Positions 8,699 through 17,738 of a DNA stretch of 64,000 bases are shown here, piece by piece. Origin of the DNA: Sulfitobacter sediminilitoris (GTDB taxonomy: Bacteria > Pseudomonadota > Alphaproteobacteria > Rhodobacterales > Rhodobacteraceae). Location: positions 1 to 64,000 of the forward strand of contig NZ_JAABNT010000001.1 in NCBI RefSeq assembly GCF_010667575.1, given 5' to 3'. Below the pieces are notes generated by a model. That model made no database searches, was not told where the DNA came from, and saw only the letters and a list, made by a program, of their open reading frames with translations. How positions within the stretch are numbered: position 1 is the first letter of the stretch; the number at the start of each line of letters is the position of its first letter. The translations under genes and the position numbers were made by a program.

Positions 8699-10120
8699 TT
8701 AAAAGTCTCGGTTTTCATAGGCTTCCAAGGCGCGGCTGCGTCCTTCGGAGGGTGATACAATCGGTGACGGATAAGGATCATCCGGTTTCATCCCCCAGTG
8801 GCGCGGGATCGCTTCAAAGAATTTCAGCGCGTCCTCATGCGGGCTGGATTTTCGTTCAGCAATCCAGCGGCCTACATAGTCGCGATTCTTATCGAATTTA
8901 TCCAGTTGGGTTTCCGGATTAAAAACCCGGAAATACGGTGTGGCATCGGGACCAGAGCCAGCAGACCATTGCCAGCCCATCGCGTTGCTGGCCGGATCCC
9001 AGTCAATCAGGCAATCCTCGAACCATTCCATCCCGATCCGCCAATGGGTCAGCAGGTGCTTGGTCAGATAACTGGCTACAATCATGCGACCGCGGTTGTG
9101 CATGCGGCCCGTGACGTACATTTCGCGCATTGCGGCATCGACGAACGGTATACCAGTGCGCCCCTTCTTCCACGCCCAGACTTCGGACTTCCGGGCGTCC
9201 TCGTTCCACGGAAAAGCTTCCCATTCCTCGCGCCAGTTCCGATCCAGAATGCGTGGCGTGTGGTGCATCAGGTGATAGGCAAACTCGCGCCAGACCAGTT
9301 CTTTCAAGAACGTCTCAGCCCCTGCCTTGCCCTCATCCAAGGCCCGCTGGCTTGCGTGCCAGCATTGGTGTGGACTGATCTCACCCAAGCTAAGGTTTTC
9401 GGACAGGTTCGACGTCCCGTCCATACCGGGGATGTCCCGGTTGTCCTTATAGCCCGCGACACCATGCGCCATGAAGCTGCCCAGACGGGCCTGTGCCGAT
9501 TGCTCACCCAGTTGCACGAACGGCCGCACAACATCGGCACCACGGTCCATCGCCGCCCCCATCTGCCAGCTGTCCAGGTCGTCGCTGTGAGGCCAGCTTT
9601 CTGGCGCAGGAATGCTTGATGGTGTCGCGCGCGGCGCATCCACGCCGACGTTCTTCACCGCATTCCAGAACGGCGTATAGACCTTGTAGTAGCCACCGGT
9701 CTTTGTCTCGACCGTCCAGGGCTCGAACATTAGATGCCCGCCAAAGGACCGTGCGTCGATATCTGCATCTTTGAGGGTCTCTTTGATCTTGCCGTCACGA
9801 TCAACACTATCCGGGTCGTAAAGCCGGGACCAAAAGACCGCCGCCGCCCCTGTTTCCGCGATAAGATCCTGCAAGACCTCCAATGCATCGCCCCGCCGCA
9901 GAACCAAACGACTGCCTTTGTCCTCAAGGCTCTCAGCCAGCGCGCCAATTCCCAGACCCAGACGCCATTTTGGCGCGGCTCCCAACCTCTCAACCAGTGG
10001 ATCGTTAATAAAGACCGGGATCACCGGCTGCCCGGCCTCGCAAGCCGCTGTCAGTGCCGCATGGTCCGACAGCCTCAGATCGCGGCGGAACCACATCAGA
10101 ACGGGTGCAGTATCACTCAT
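8699..10120 (-). CDS. phr: Deoxyribodipyrimidine photolyase
   Basis: A 473-residue flavoprotein that splits cyclobutane pyrimidine dimers using blue light. The N-terminal antenna domain starts with the family signature MWFRRDLRLSDH. The C-terminal FAD-binding region shows TGRMHNRGRM and the WQWSAGSG(P)DA...FRVFNP stretch typical of class I photolyases. The length is normal and the gene is intact. It is first in a minus-strand run leading into cfa and trgAB-cysK. A promoter should lie in 10121-10190; I could not identify a convincing sigma-factor motif there. Confidence 0.94.
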   Translation of the reverse strand: MSDTAPVLMWFRRDLRLSDHAALTAACEAGQPVIPVFINDPLVERLGAAPKWRLGLGIGALAESLEDKGSRLVLRRGDALEVLQDLIAETGAAAVFWSRLYDPDSVDRDGKIKETLKDADIDARSFGGHLMFEPWTVETKTGGYYKVYTPFWNAVKNVGVDAPRATPSSIPAPESWPHSDDLDSWQMGAAMDRGADVVRPFVQLGEQSAQARLGSFMAHGVAGYKDNRDIPGMDGTSNLSENLSLGEISPHQCWHASQRALDEGKAGAETFLKELVWREFAYHLMHHTPRILDRNWREEWEAFPWNEDARKSEVWAWKKGRTGIPFVDAAMREMYVTGRMHNRGRMIVASYLTKHLLTHWRIGMEWFEDCLIDWDPASNAMGWQWSAGSGPDATPYFRVFNPETQLDKFDKNRDYVGRWIAERKSSPHEDALKFFEAIPRHWGMKPDDPYPSPIVSPSEGRSRALEAYENRDF

Positions 10121-10186
10121 CTTATTGCCTTTTGTCTTTGTTCCCCTTGGACTTAGGGCAACGGCGCGGCAATCAAGTGATCCCGG

Positions 10187-11410
10187 CTACAAAACTGCAT
10201 CCAAGGCATTTAGTAACTGGTCAATCTCGGCCTTCGAAGTGTAATGCGTGAAACTGAGCCGCAGAACACCCTTGTCCATGTCGACATCCATCGCTTTGAG
10301 CGCCCGGCCAGCATAGAAATCGCCGCCGCCTGCCATGATCCCATGCTTTGCAAGGTCTGCGGCAACCGCTTCGCCCTCACGGTTCAACGCCAGCGCCACA
10401 GTGGGTGCCCTGCCCGCAGCCTCGGCAGGACCAATGAGACGGACAGAGTTTCGGGATTTCACGGCATCCAGCAGCGGTTGCAGCAACGCTGTTTCATGTG
10501 CACGCATCAGATCATGCACTGACGCTCCTCGCTCTGCCGGGTCTGCGTCACCGCCAACATGGTGCGCATAGAACGCGTCAACGTAGTCAGCCATCCCGGC
10601 ACAGGCCGCCACCTGCGCATGATCGGGTCCGGCAGGTGTGAACCGTTTGTAAAGAGTGCCTGCGTTGAACACATGCCCCTGATTTGGCAGCAGTTCACCC
10701 AAGGCGCGCCGAATGACCATGAGCCCCTGATGCGGCCCAAAGGTCTTGTAGGACGAAAACAGGTAGATGTCCGGGCCAAGCGCGCCCACATCCGCAAAGC
10801 CATGAGGCGCGTAGGACACGCCATCGACACAGACGAAAGCACCCGCCGCATGGGCCAGCGCCGTGATTTCGACCACCGGGTTGATCTGCCCCACCACGTT
10901 TGAACAATGCGGAAAGCAGACCAGCCGTACCTTTTCATCCAGCAGGTTTTCCAGGTCGTCCGGGTTCAGGTGCCCTGTAACAGGATCAATGCACCATTCG
11001 CGTACCTCAATCTCAAGGTCCGCCAGCCGACGCCAAGGTCCAGTATTGGCCTCATGGTCCTGATTGGTGACCACGATCGCTTCACCCGGTTCCAGCATCT
11101 GACCAAAGGCTTGGGCCAGCACATATGTGTTCTGGGTCGTAGACGGACCAAAACTCAATTCATCGGGTGCGACGCCGAGGATTGCTGCCATGCGGTTGCG
11201 GGCCTCGTCCATTTCCTGCCCGCCAAGCATACTGGCCTCGTAGGGCGCATAGGGCTGTACCTTGCGCTGGGTATAGAAGCGGAAGAGCCGGTCAATCACC
11301 GGCTTGCACGTGTAGGAGCCACCGGCGTTCTCAAAGAACGCCTGTCCTTGCAACGATGGTTCGGAGAACGCGGGGAATTGGGCACGGACCCAGTCAATAT
11401 CTAGTGTCAT
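10187..11410 (-). CDS. Class V aminotransferase, cysteine desulfurase-like
   Basis: A PLP-dependent fold type I enzyme of 407 residues. The probable PLP lysine is K222 in LFSSYKTFGPH, and the aspartate in CVDGVSYAPHG is the usual ring-nitrogen contact. It lacks the extended cysteine loop that would mark it clearly as IscS or SufS, so cysteine desulfurase activity is not assured; other class V enzymes (lyases, isopenicillin N epimerase-like) are possible. The start was placed at the ATG at 11410 (MTLDIDWVRAQFP), where family similarity begins. It lies downstream of the BCCT gene but a terminator separates them. Confidence 0.8.
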   Translation of the reverse strand: MTLDIDWVRAQFPAFSEPSLQGQAFFENAGGSYTCKPVIDRLFRFYTQRKVQPYAPYEASMLGGQEMDEARNRMAAILGVAPDELSFGPSTTQNTYVLAQAFGQMLEPGEAIVVTNQDHEANTGPWRRLADLEIEVREWCIDPVTGHLNPDDLENLLDEKVRLVCFPHCSNVVGQINPVVEITALAHAAGAFVCVDGVSYAPHGFADVGALGPDIYLFSSYKTFGPHQGLMVIRRALGELLPNQGHVFNAGTLYKRFTPAGPDHAQVAACAGMADYVDAFYAHHVGGDADPAERGASVHDLMRAHETALLQPLLDAVKSRNSVRLIGPAEAAGRAPTVALALNREGEAVAADLAKHGIMAGGGDFYAGRALKAMDVDMDKGVLRLSFTHYTSKAEIDQLLNALDAVL

Positions 11411-11450
11411 GGCGGCAAGGTCACTTGATCCACCCGCCCCGTCAAGATGC

Positions 11451-11482
11451 AAAAGGCCCCTGCTGATCTCTCGGCAGGGGCC
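11451..11482 (-). terminator. Rho-independent terminator after BCCT gene
   Basis: A 9-bp stem GGCCCCTGC/GCAGGGGCC (11455-11463 and 11474-11482) with a 10-nt loop. On the minus strand it is followed by TTTT at 11454-11451. It lies 24 bases beyond the stop of the BCCT gene and isolates it from the class V aminotransferase. Confidence 0.88.
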
Positions 11483-11505
11483 AGTCTCACGCGTGAACGT
11501 ACTTC

Positions 11506-13182
11506 CTATTCAGCAGGCTCCGCTGCCATATCTGCCTTGGTGGCCGGCACCCCGGCTTTGTGGCGCTTGCTGTCGCGCCAGATGGCCTTGAGGACGGACA
11601 CCCCCATGAGCGCCATTACAAGGCTGAAGGGCAACGCCCCGATCACCATGGCCGTCTGGATGGCCCCCAGGCCACCCGCCACGATCAGGCCGCCAACGAC
11701 GCACGCCAGTGCTGCCCCCCAGAACAGGATGTGCGGACGCGCCTTTGGCCCCTCGTCGCCTGCAGCATTGATCGTGTTGATGATCAGCACAGCTGAGTCT
11801 GCAGAGGTCACAAGATAGGTCAGCAGCAGAACCACAACAATCACGGACATGATCCACGCCATTGTCGGCTCAAGGATAACAGCCAGCATCGCGAAAAGCT
11901 GGTCAGATTGTCCTGCCCCGGCGATTGCACCATCGGCATTGCCGTTCAGCTCCAGATCAATGGCCGTGCCACCCACGATCGCGAACCAGACAAAGCACAT
12001 GAATGCCGGGATCACGATTGCGCCCAGCACATATTCACGCACCGTGCGCCCTTTGGAGATACGTGCGAGGAAGACACCAACGAAAGGTGCAAAAGCAATC
12101 CACCAGGCCCAGTAAAAGATGGTCCAGCCGCCCTGCCATCCAGCAAGTGCCGCTGCCTGTTCGGTTCCGTCATCGACCCAGACCGTCATGATGTTGCCGG
12201 GGATCGAGATCAGATAGTCCCAGATGCCAAGGAAAAGCGCCTGCAGACCAAAGAAGGTTGACCCGAAGATCAGGAAGAACGCCAGCAGGAAAAAGCTCAG
12301 GCCCATGTTGATGTTCGAGAGCCACTTGATGCCCTTGCCCACCCCGGACAAAGCGGAAAGCGTCGATGCCCCCATGATGACGAGCAGCGCAAATACGATT
12401 GCGGCGGTCGAAACCTTTTGCCCGCCATCCGCCGTCACGGTATAAAGCCAGTCACCAAAGCCAATCCGGCTGAGACCCGAGACAAACTGCTCAACCCCAA
12501 AACCAAGTGTCTGGCTGACACCCAAGACGGTTGCCACAACGGCCACCACATCGACTAAGTGGCCCAGAAAACCGGACAGCGAATGGCCGAAAAGCGGCAC
12601 CAGGGCAGACCTGATGGTCAGCGGCAAGTCACGCCGGTAGGAGAAATACGCAAGGCTCAATCCAACGATGGCATAGGCCGCCCAGGCCGCCAGCCCCCAA
12701 TGCGTGAACGACCAGACATAGGCTGCCCGGACGTTATCGGCGGTGCTGCCTGTTGTCAGTTCCTGAATCGTACTGGGGTTCTTTGCCCAATGGTACATAG
12801 GCTCGGCAGTGGCAAAGGTCAGCATCCCGATCCCGATCCCGGCCCCGAACATCATCGAGAACCAGGAAAAGTTCGAAAATTCAGGCATATCGTCATGATG
12901 CCCCAGTTTCAACCGGCCTGACGCAGGCAGGATCGCGAGAAACAGACAGACAGCCACAAAGAAGGCCATCACGTAGACATACCAGTAATTGAACGTCGCG
13001 AGGATAATACCGTTGATGCTGGACAGAACCGCGCCCGCCTGATCCGGAAACGCGACAGCCCAGACGATCAGGGCGCCCACCAGAAGCTTACCCGTAATCG
13101 TCACATTCTTTGCAAATCCCTTGTAGAACCCAGAATCCGCCGTCTCGATCGGCAGATGCATAATAGGTGGTTTGATTGACAT
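11506..13182 (-). CDS. BCCT-family betaine/DMSP-type transporter
   Basis: A 558-residue secondary carrier of the betaine/choline/carnitine family with about 12 transmembrane helices. The glycine-rich helix FGAGIGIGMLTFATAEPMYHW and the tryptophan-rich helix FYWAWWIAFAPFVGVFLARIS, which form the substrate site in BetP, are present. The start was set at the ATG at 13182 because AACAGGGA precedes it and the upstream 41 residues are basic and non-conserved. BCCT carriers import glycine betaine, choline or DMSP. Being just downstream of dmdA-acuI makes DMSP a reasonable substrate, but that is inferred from context only. Confidence 0.88.
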   Translation of the reverse strand: MSIKPPIMHLPIETADSGFYKGFAKNVTITGKLLVGALIVWAVAFPDQAGAVLSSINGIILATFNYWYVYVMAFFVAVCLFLAILPASGRLKLGHHDDMPEFSNFSWFSMMFGAGIGIGMLTFATAEPMYHWAKNPSTIQELTTGSTADNVRAAYVWSFTHWGLAAWAAYAIVGLSLAYFSYRRDLPLTIRSALVPLFGHSLSGFLGHLVDVVAVVATVLGVSQTLGFGVEQFVSGLSRIGFGDWLYTVTADGGQKVSTAAIVFALLVIMGASTLSALSGVGKGIKWLSNINMGLSFFLLAFFLIFGSTFFGLQALFLGIWDYLISIPGNIMTVWVDDGTEQAAALAGWQGGWTIFYWAWWIAFAPFVGVFLARISKGRTVREYVLGAIVIPAFMCFVWFAIVGGTAIDLELNGNADGAIAGAGQSDQLFAMLAVILEPTMAWIMSVIVVVLLLTYLVTSADSAVLIINTINAAGDEGPKARPHILFWGAALACVVGGLIVAGGLGAIQTAMVIGALPFSLVMALMGVSVLKAIWRDSKRHKAGVPATKADMAAEPAE

Positions 13183-13376
13183 TGAACTGTTCCCTGTTTT
13201 TCGCCGGCTTCTTTTGGCCGACGATGTCTCAATAGCACGTTTCGCTTGCAGAGCATACGGCAGCATCGGCATCCGATGTCCATCAGCGACCATCAGGTGC
13301 CGCAAATTGGCGATCTGAAACCTCGCGACCGGATGTCACCAAGCCAGCAAAAGCGCAGGGATTTGCCCTGAAAGTC

Positions 13377-13793
13377 CTACAAATGAGCGCGTATGGCTTC
13401 CGCGTTTCTCTTTATTTGATCCATGTCGCCCTGCTGACCGGGCGGGCGGATGCCCTCACCCTCGTGACGCGGGTGTATGTGGAAATGGAGGTGAAACACC
13501 TCCTGCCCGCCTGCCGCCTCATTGAACTGAAACAGCGTGATGCCATCCGCGTCAAAAGCCTTTTTCGCAGCATTTGCGACCTTGTTCACAGTTGTCATAC
13601 ACGCAGCCAATTGCTCTGGAGTGGCATCAAGCATGTTACGGCAGGGTGTCTTGGGAATAACCAGACAATGGCCATCTGTGCGTGGAAAGATGTCCATGAA
13701 ACACAATGTGTCATCGTCTTCGTAGACTGTGACATTGGGGATCTCGCCGCGCAGGATCTTCGCAAAGATATTATCGGTATCGTAGGCAGACAT
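13377..13793 (-). CDS. HIT-family (Hint-like) nucleotide-binding protein
   Basis: A 138-residue histidine-triad protein of the Hint branch, which hydrolyses nucleoside phosphoramidates or adenylates. The triad is HLHFHIH at 101-107. The start was set at the ATG at 13793, which has GAGGA seven bases upstream; an ATG two codons earlier is too close to that site. It lies 60 bases after the DUF2867-like gene and may be the last gene of the dmdA transcript. The physiological substrate is unknown, as for most bacterial Hint proteins. Confidence 0.9.
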   Translation of the reverse strand: MSAYDTDNIFAKILRGEIPNVTVYEDDDTLCFMDIFPRTDGHCLVIPKTPCRNMLDATPEQLAACMTTVNKVANAAKKAFDADGITLFQFNEAAGGQEVFHLHFHIHPRHEGEGIRPPGQQGDMDQIKRNAEAIRAHL

Positions 13794-13853
13794 ATTCATT
13801 TCCTCTTCGTCTCTTGCCGCCTTTCTACGCAGGCCCGAACCCAAGGTCGAGGG

Positions 13854-14345
13854 TCATCCCCAGCGCATCTTGCGTTCAGCCAGCCGCAGCAGTGCCTTGG
13901 AATAAAACCGGTGCAGCGGCAGGATGGCCCGCACCACGGCACCTAATTCAGCCCCCTCGCGCGGCACGACCGCAGACCCGAAAAGCAGTCGCGTGACTCC
14001 GCCCTCTTTGGGTGCCACGGCCAGATAGGACCGGGTCCGCCCTGACAGATCACACAGCAACAGTTGCGCCTCTGCGCGGCTCTCTACCTCCCATGCGGCG
14101 AAACGCTCGGCAGTACCGTTTGCAAGCGCCATAACATCGCTGTCGCTGATCCGGCGGCGCAGCCCAAGGGTCAGGACGGCACGTTCAAGCCGGAACAGCC
14201 ACGTCGTGTAGAAAGCTGCAATAAATTCATCAAGATTTGCCTGACCGGGCAGCATGACCTCAAAAAAATCGGTATAGACGCCCGCGCGGTCCACGTATGC
14301 GCTTAACAAAGCATCACGCGGGACCGCGCAGGCCCTTGCGATCAT
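13854..14345 (-). CDS. DUF2867-like protein of unknown function
   Basis: A 163-residue protein that starts inside the acuI stop (ATGA at 14345-14342), so it is translationally coupled to acuI. The C-terminal half (GRTRSYLAV, then VTRLLFGSAVV, then LHRFYSKALLRLAERKM) resembles DUF2867 members, which adopt a lipocalin/START-like shape. No catalytic motif or signal peptide is visible. The position suggests a role connected with DMSP or acryloyl-CoA metabolism, but nothing in the sequence shows one. The DUF assignment is from pattern memory and should be confirmed by profile search. Confidence 0.65.
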   Translation of the reverse strand: MIARACAVPRDALLSAYVDRAGVYTDFFEVMLPGQANLDEFIAAFYTTWLFRLERAVLTLGLRRRISDSDVMALANGTAERFAAWEVESRAEAQLLLCDLSGRTRSYLAVAPKEGGVTRLLFGSAVVPREGAELGAVVRAILPLHRFYSKALLRLAERKMRWG

Positions 14346-15325
14346 GCGTTCACATCGACGACAACCCGGCCCTTGACCTGACCTTTCAGGATGTCCGCCC
14401 CCAGCTTGGGCAGATCAGCCAGCATTGCGGGCTGAACCATCGCCTCAAGCTTGTCCATGGGAAGGTCCTTGGCGATCCGCTTCCATGCGCGCAGGCGGTT
14501 GTCATAGGGCTGCATCACGCTGTCGATGCCCAGCAGGTTCACACCGCGCAGCAGGAATGGAATGACCGTCGCAGGCAACGCCGCGCCACCGGCCAGACCA
14601 ACGGCAGCAACACTTGCCCCGTATTCCATCTGGCCAAGCACACGCGCCAGCATCGCACCACCTACCGCATCAACGCAGCCGCCCCATGTCTCACCTTCCA
14701 GTGGACGCTTGGTGGTTTCATTGATTTCCTCGCGTGCCACAATTTGCGACGCACCCAGGTCCTTCAGGTAGTCCGCCGTCTCGGGTCGGCCGGTCACGCC
14801 TGCAACCTTGTAGCCAAGGTTGGCCAGAATGGCGGTCGCAACGGAACCGACACCGCCCGCAGCACCGGTCACGAGGACCGGCCCTTGTTTGATCCCATGA
14901 TCTTCAAGCGCCATCACGGCCAGCATGGCCGTGAAGCCGGCAGTTCCCACCGCCATAGCCTGCCGCGTGTCCAGCCCGTCTGGCAAAGGCACCAGCCAAT
15001 CTGCCATGACCCGCGCTTTCTGAGAATACCCGCCCCAATGCGCCTCGCCCACGCGCCAGCCGGTCAGCACAACCTTGTCACCAGGCTTGTATCGATCATC
15101 ATCCGAAGTTTCGACGGTGCCTGCAAAATCAATGCCCGGGATATGCGGATAGTTGCGCACCAGGCCACCGCCCGGTCCGATGCACAGACCGTCCTTGTAG
15201 TTCACGGTGGAGTATTCAACAGCGACCGTCACCTCCGCCTGTGGCAGTTGATCTTCCGATATCTGTGTGACCGCTGCATGGGTCTTGCCCTCATCATCCT
15301 TGTTCACAACCAGTGCATTAAACAT
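14342..15325 (-). CDS. acuI: Acryloyl-CoA reductase (AcuI family)
   Basis: A 327-residue zinc-free MDR oxidoreductase reducing acryloyl-CoA to propionyl-CoA with NADPH. The nucleotide loop VLVTGAAGGVGSVA is at about 149-162, and the N-terminal NYKDGLCIGPGGG and NYPHIPGIDFAG blocks are those of the AcuI/YhdH group. The start was placed at 15325, since GGAG precedes it by six bases; another ATG lies four codons upstream. AcuI detoxifies acrylate-derived intermediates in DMSP catabolism, and its place right after dmdA matches other roseobacters. Confidence 0.9.
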   Translation of the reverse strand: MFNALVVNKDDEGKTHAAVTQISEDQLPQAEVTVAVEYSTVNYKDGLCIGPGGGLVRNYPHIPGIDFAGTVETSDDDRYKPGDKVVLTGWRVGEAHWGGYSQKARVMADWLVPLPDGLDTRQAMAVGTAGFTAMLAVMALEDHGIKQGPVLVTGAAGGVGSVATAILANLGYKVAGVTGRPETADYLKDLGASQIVAREEINETTKRPLEGETWGGCVDAVGGAMLARVLGQMEYGASVAAVGLAGGAALPATVIPFLLRGVNLLGIDSVMQPYDNRLRAWKRIAKDLPMDKLEAMVQPAMLADLPKLGADILKGQVKGRVVVDVNA

Positions 15326-15420
15326 CTTGCTCTCCATTCCCGAGACGACACGTCCCTTTTTTTCTACATACTACTGATGTCCAAAGGCAGCGCCTACGGA
15401 CGTCTCGCGGTTAAACGGGC

Positions 15421-16524
15421 TCACGCCCAGAAAGTCTCCCAGACAGAAGCGGCACGGACTTCGTCGGGCAAAACAACGTCAAGGTCGGTGCCTTCGTCCC
15501 AATGTGTCATGCGCACCATCCCGATCGCAACATTGGTTCCGAAATCCGGCGACCAGGCCGCGCTTGTCACACGCCCCACCTGCACGTCCCCCGCCATCAA
15601 AGGCCACGGTCTGTCGCAGGTGGGAACTTTGTCCCCGAAGATCTCTATTCCGCGGATCTGCCGCACCGGTCCTTCCTGGGCCACGCGCAACAACGCGTCA
15701 CGTCCCACGCAACCAATCGCGGTCTGTGTGTTACAGAACTTGCCCAAGCCGCATTCATGCGGGGTGTTGTTGTCGGTCATGTCGTTGCCATAGCTCAACA
15801 GGCCACCCTCGACCCTCTCGATCCCGTTAGGACAGCCGGCGCGCACGTCCAGATCACGACCCGCTTCCATCAAAGCGTTCCACAGCGGCATGCCCAGATC
15901 GCCACCTTCGACATAAATCTCGAACCCGCCCTGCCGGGAATAGCCCGAACGCGCCACAGCCAGAGACCGGCCCTGGAAATCCAGCATCTTGAACCTGAAG
16001 AACCGGATGTCGCGCACCGCGTCCCCAAAAACCCGTGCCATCAGATCATCTGCTTTTGGTCCCTGCACCGCCAACGGGGACACGTCGGGTTCGTCGACCA
16101 AAACATCAAGGCGGAACCCATAGGCCAACCCCTTGACCCAATACAGCAGATCGCTGTCGGCAATCGAAATCCACCAGCGGTCCTCGGCCAACTTCACGGC
16201 TACGGGATCGTTCAGCATGCCGCCGGTCTCATCGACGATCGGCACGTAGTAGCATTGTCCCGGCAGCATGGAGCGCAAATCGCGAGGCGTCAGCATTTGC
16301 ATCAGCCTGCTGGCATCGGGGCCGCGCAGCTCCACCTGCCGCTCGCAAGCGACATCCCAGACCTGAACGGCATTCTTCAGATGGTGGTAATCTTCCTCAA
16401 CGGATCGAAATACCGTTGGCAGCAGCATATGGTTGTACACGGTATAGGCCGTAACGCCTGCCGCCTCGACCCCATCTGAGAAAGGCGTGCGCCGCAATCG
16501 GCGGGAAGGAGAGATCAGCGCCAT
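15421..16524 (-). CDS. dmdA: Dimethylsulfoniopropionate demethylase
   Basis: A 367-residue tetrahydrofolate-dependent enzyme that moves a methyl group from DMSP to THF, giving methylmercaptopropionate. It has the GcvT/aminomethyltransferase fold, with the conserved blocks VWDVACERQVELRGPDA, PRDLRSMLPGQCYYVP and SGYSRQGGFEIYV. It differs from glycine-cleavage T protein in those blocks and matches DmdA. The start at 16524 overlaps the DinB gene stop (TGATG), excluding a 40-residue upstream extension. acuI follows after 95 bases. The gene is fourth in a run starting with DUF2182. Confidence 0.9.
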   Translation of the reverse strand: MALISPSRRLRRTPFSDGVEAAGVTAYTVYNHMLLPTVFRSVEEDYHHLKNAVQVWDVACERQVELRGPDASRLMQMLTPRDLRSMLPGQCYYVPIVDETGGMLNDPVAVKLAEDRWWISIADSDLLYWVKGLAYGFRLDVLVDEPDVSPLAVQGPKADDLMARVFGDAVRDIRFFRFKMLDFQGRSLAVARSGYSRQGGFEIYVEGGDLGMPLWNALMEAGRDLDVRAGCPNGIERVEGGLLSYGNDMTDNNTPHECGLGKFCNTQTAIGCVGRDALLRVAQEGPVRQIRGIEIFGDKVPTCDRPWPLMAGDVQVGRVTSAAWSPDFGTNVAIGMVRMTHWDEGTDLDVVLPDEVRAASVWETFWA

Positions 16525-17033
16525 CAGTTTTCCTCCGGCATGAAGACGATATCTGTTGTGGGGGCAGTGCGGCCCTGAGCTGTCAACATCGCATGCACCT
16601 GACCCCGGTGGTGGGTTTGGTGGTTGAACATATGGGCGATGCACATGCCCATCGGCTGGCGCATTTCCTGTCCGGTCGCAGTGTATGTCCAGACAAGTTC
16701 ACCGGTCAGATCAAGGTTGGACAGGGTTTCAGCCCAGATACGGATGCGTCCATCCATGGCAAAGCGCTGTGCCTCCCAGTTGCCAAGCGTCCCGGTGTAG
16801 TCCGCCCAATCCTCAAAATTCCTCTGCGGTGCCACGATATCGGAGCACCACCGGCTCATCCAAAGAGTGTCGCCCCACAGGATGTGATTCAGGGTCGCAA
16901 GGATCGAGCCGAAAAATGCCCCCTGATCCCCGCGTAAATCCGCTTCATCCATAACCTTAACAATGTCTATGATCTGTCTGTTTTGCCACGCATTATAGCG
17001 CGCCATAGTCAGAACATAGCCCTTGTCGATCAT
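16524..17033 (-). CDS. DinB-family protein (putative metal-dependent thiol transferase)
   Basis: A 169-residue four-helix DinB/YfiT-like protein. Metal-ligand histidines are seen in LATLNHILWGD (about 50-60) and MFNHQTHHRGQ (about 134-144). Characterised DinB-superfamily members are thiol S-transferases (bacillithiol, mycothiol) or maleylpyruvate isomerases; others have no known role. The start at 17033 forms ATGA with the stop of the DUF1326 gene and TGATG with dmdA downstream. Tight coupling to dmdA suggests a role in thiol or methyl-group handling, which is inference. Confidence 0.85.
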   Translation of the reverse strand: MIDKGYVLTMARYNAWQNRQIIDIVKVMDEADLRGDQGAFFGSILATLNHILWGDTLWMSRWCSDIVAPQRNFEDWADYTGTLGNWEAQRFAMDGRIRIWAETLSNLDLTGELVWTYTATGQEMRQPMGMCIAHMFNHQTHHRGQVHAMLTAQGRTAPTTDIVFMPEEN

Positions 17034-17737
17034 GCATTCGGCCCTTTCCAGTCGATCGGACAAATCTCAGCCGACATCCCGCCGAAATCCCAGACACGGC
17101 CATAATCACGCACTCGGCTTTTAAGGCCTTTGGCCGCGATGATGTCCGGACCCATCCAGTATTTGGAGTTGGAGACCATCACCGGATGCTCAGGCGATTT
17201 GCCTGCCAGCATCTCGATCTCACCTTGAATCTTGCGCCCGATCTGGATTGACCGCTTGTTGCCGTCGCGAATGATCTCAACAGGCGCGCGTTCGGCGCCA
17301 ATAATCTCGGAAACCAGCATGGTGAACAGGCCTGTTGTCCCGCCTGCAGCACCAGAGAATATCTGCAGAATACCATTATAGGCCTTGCCACTTGCGCGTT
17401 CATCCACGTAAGCCGCGACCTTCCAGTTGCCCTCGCCCATGCGGCCCGGGATATCGACCAGCAGGCCAACGTTCAGCCCACCAAGATCTTCGCCCTCGTA
17501 ATGGCCCTCGTCGATCGCGATGGCCATCCACGCATGGCAATGCCCTTCGGTCGGCGGGTGCGCGCCAAGGCTGACCACGCACGGACAGAAAACCGTGCAG
17601 GAGCAGTTGAGGAACAGCTCACCCTTGATCGCCCATTCGGTTGGTGTGCTCTGCCTGCGACCGGGGTTCGGCATGCGCTGATCAATGCGCTGCGAAATCG
17701 GCAGTCGGTCTGCGTCGGGTCTCTTCTTGGGTGGCAT
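17030..17737 (-). CDS. DUF1326 domain protein with cysteine cluster
   Basis: A 235-residue protein of unknown function. A cysteine-rich stretch near the N-terminus, C45, C47, C51, C53 and C67 (in LNCSCTVFCPCV and EGHCHAW), looks like a metal or redox site. The remainder is a DUF1326 beta-rich region (GLLVDIPGRMGEGNWK, then AYNGILQIFSGAAGG). It begins one base after the DUF2182 gene with GGAGGA as ribosome site. DUF1326 and DUF2182 genes often occur together, suggesting one functional unit, perhaps for metal delivery. The first 20-30 residues are basic and poorly conserved, so M22 could be the true start. Confidence 0.85.
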   Translation of the reverse strand: MPPKKRPDADRLPISQRIDQRMPNPGRRQSTPTEWAIKGELFLNCSCTVFCPCVVSLGAHPPTEGHCHAWMAIAIDEGHYEGEDLGGLNVGLLVDIPGRMGEGNWKVAAYVDERASGKAYNGILQIFSGAAGGTTGLFTMLVSEIIGAERAPVEIIRDGNKRSIQIGRKIQGEIEMLAGKSPEHPVMVSNSKYWMGPDIIAAKGLKSRVRDYGRVWDFGGMSAEICPIDWKGPNA

Positions 17738-17738
17738 C

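Noticed and set aside
10121-10190. Sigma-E (ChrR-controlled) promoter upstream of phr
   Set aside because: TGATTG and CTAAG elements are present, but the spacing is too short for the known R. sphaeroides pattern.
14297-15793. A 498-codon open frame on the plus strand opposite acuI and dmdA
   Set aside because: It runs antisense to two well-recognised genes. Its translation has no family match, and open antisense frames are common where third codon positions are GC-rich.
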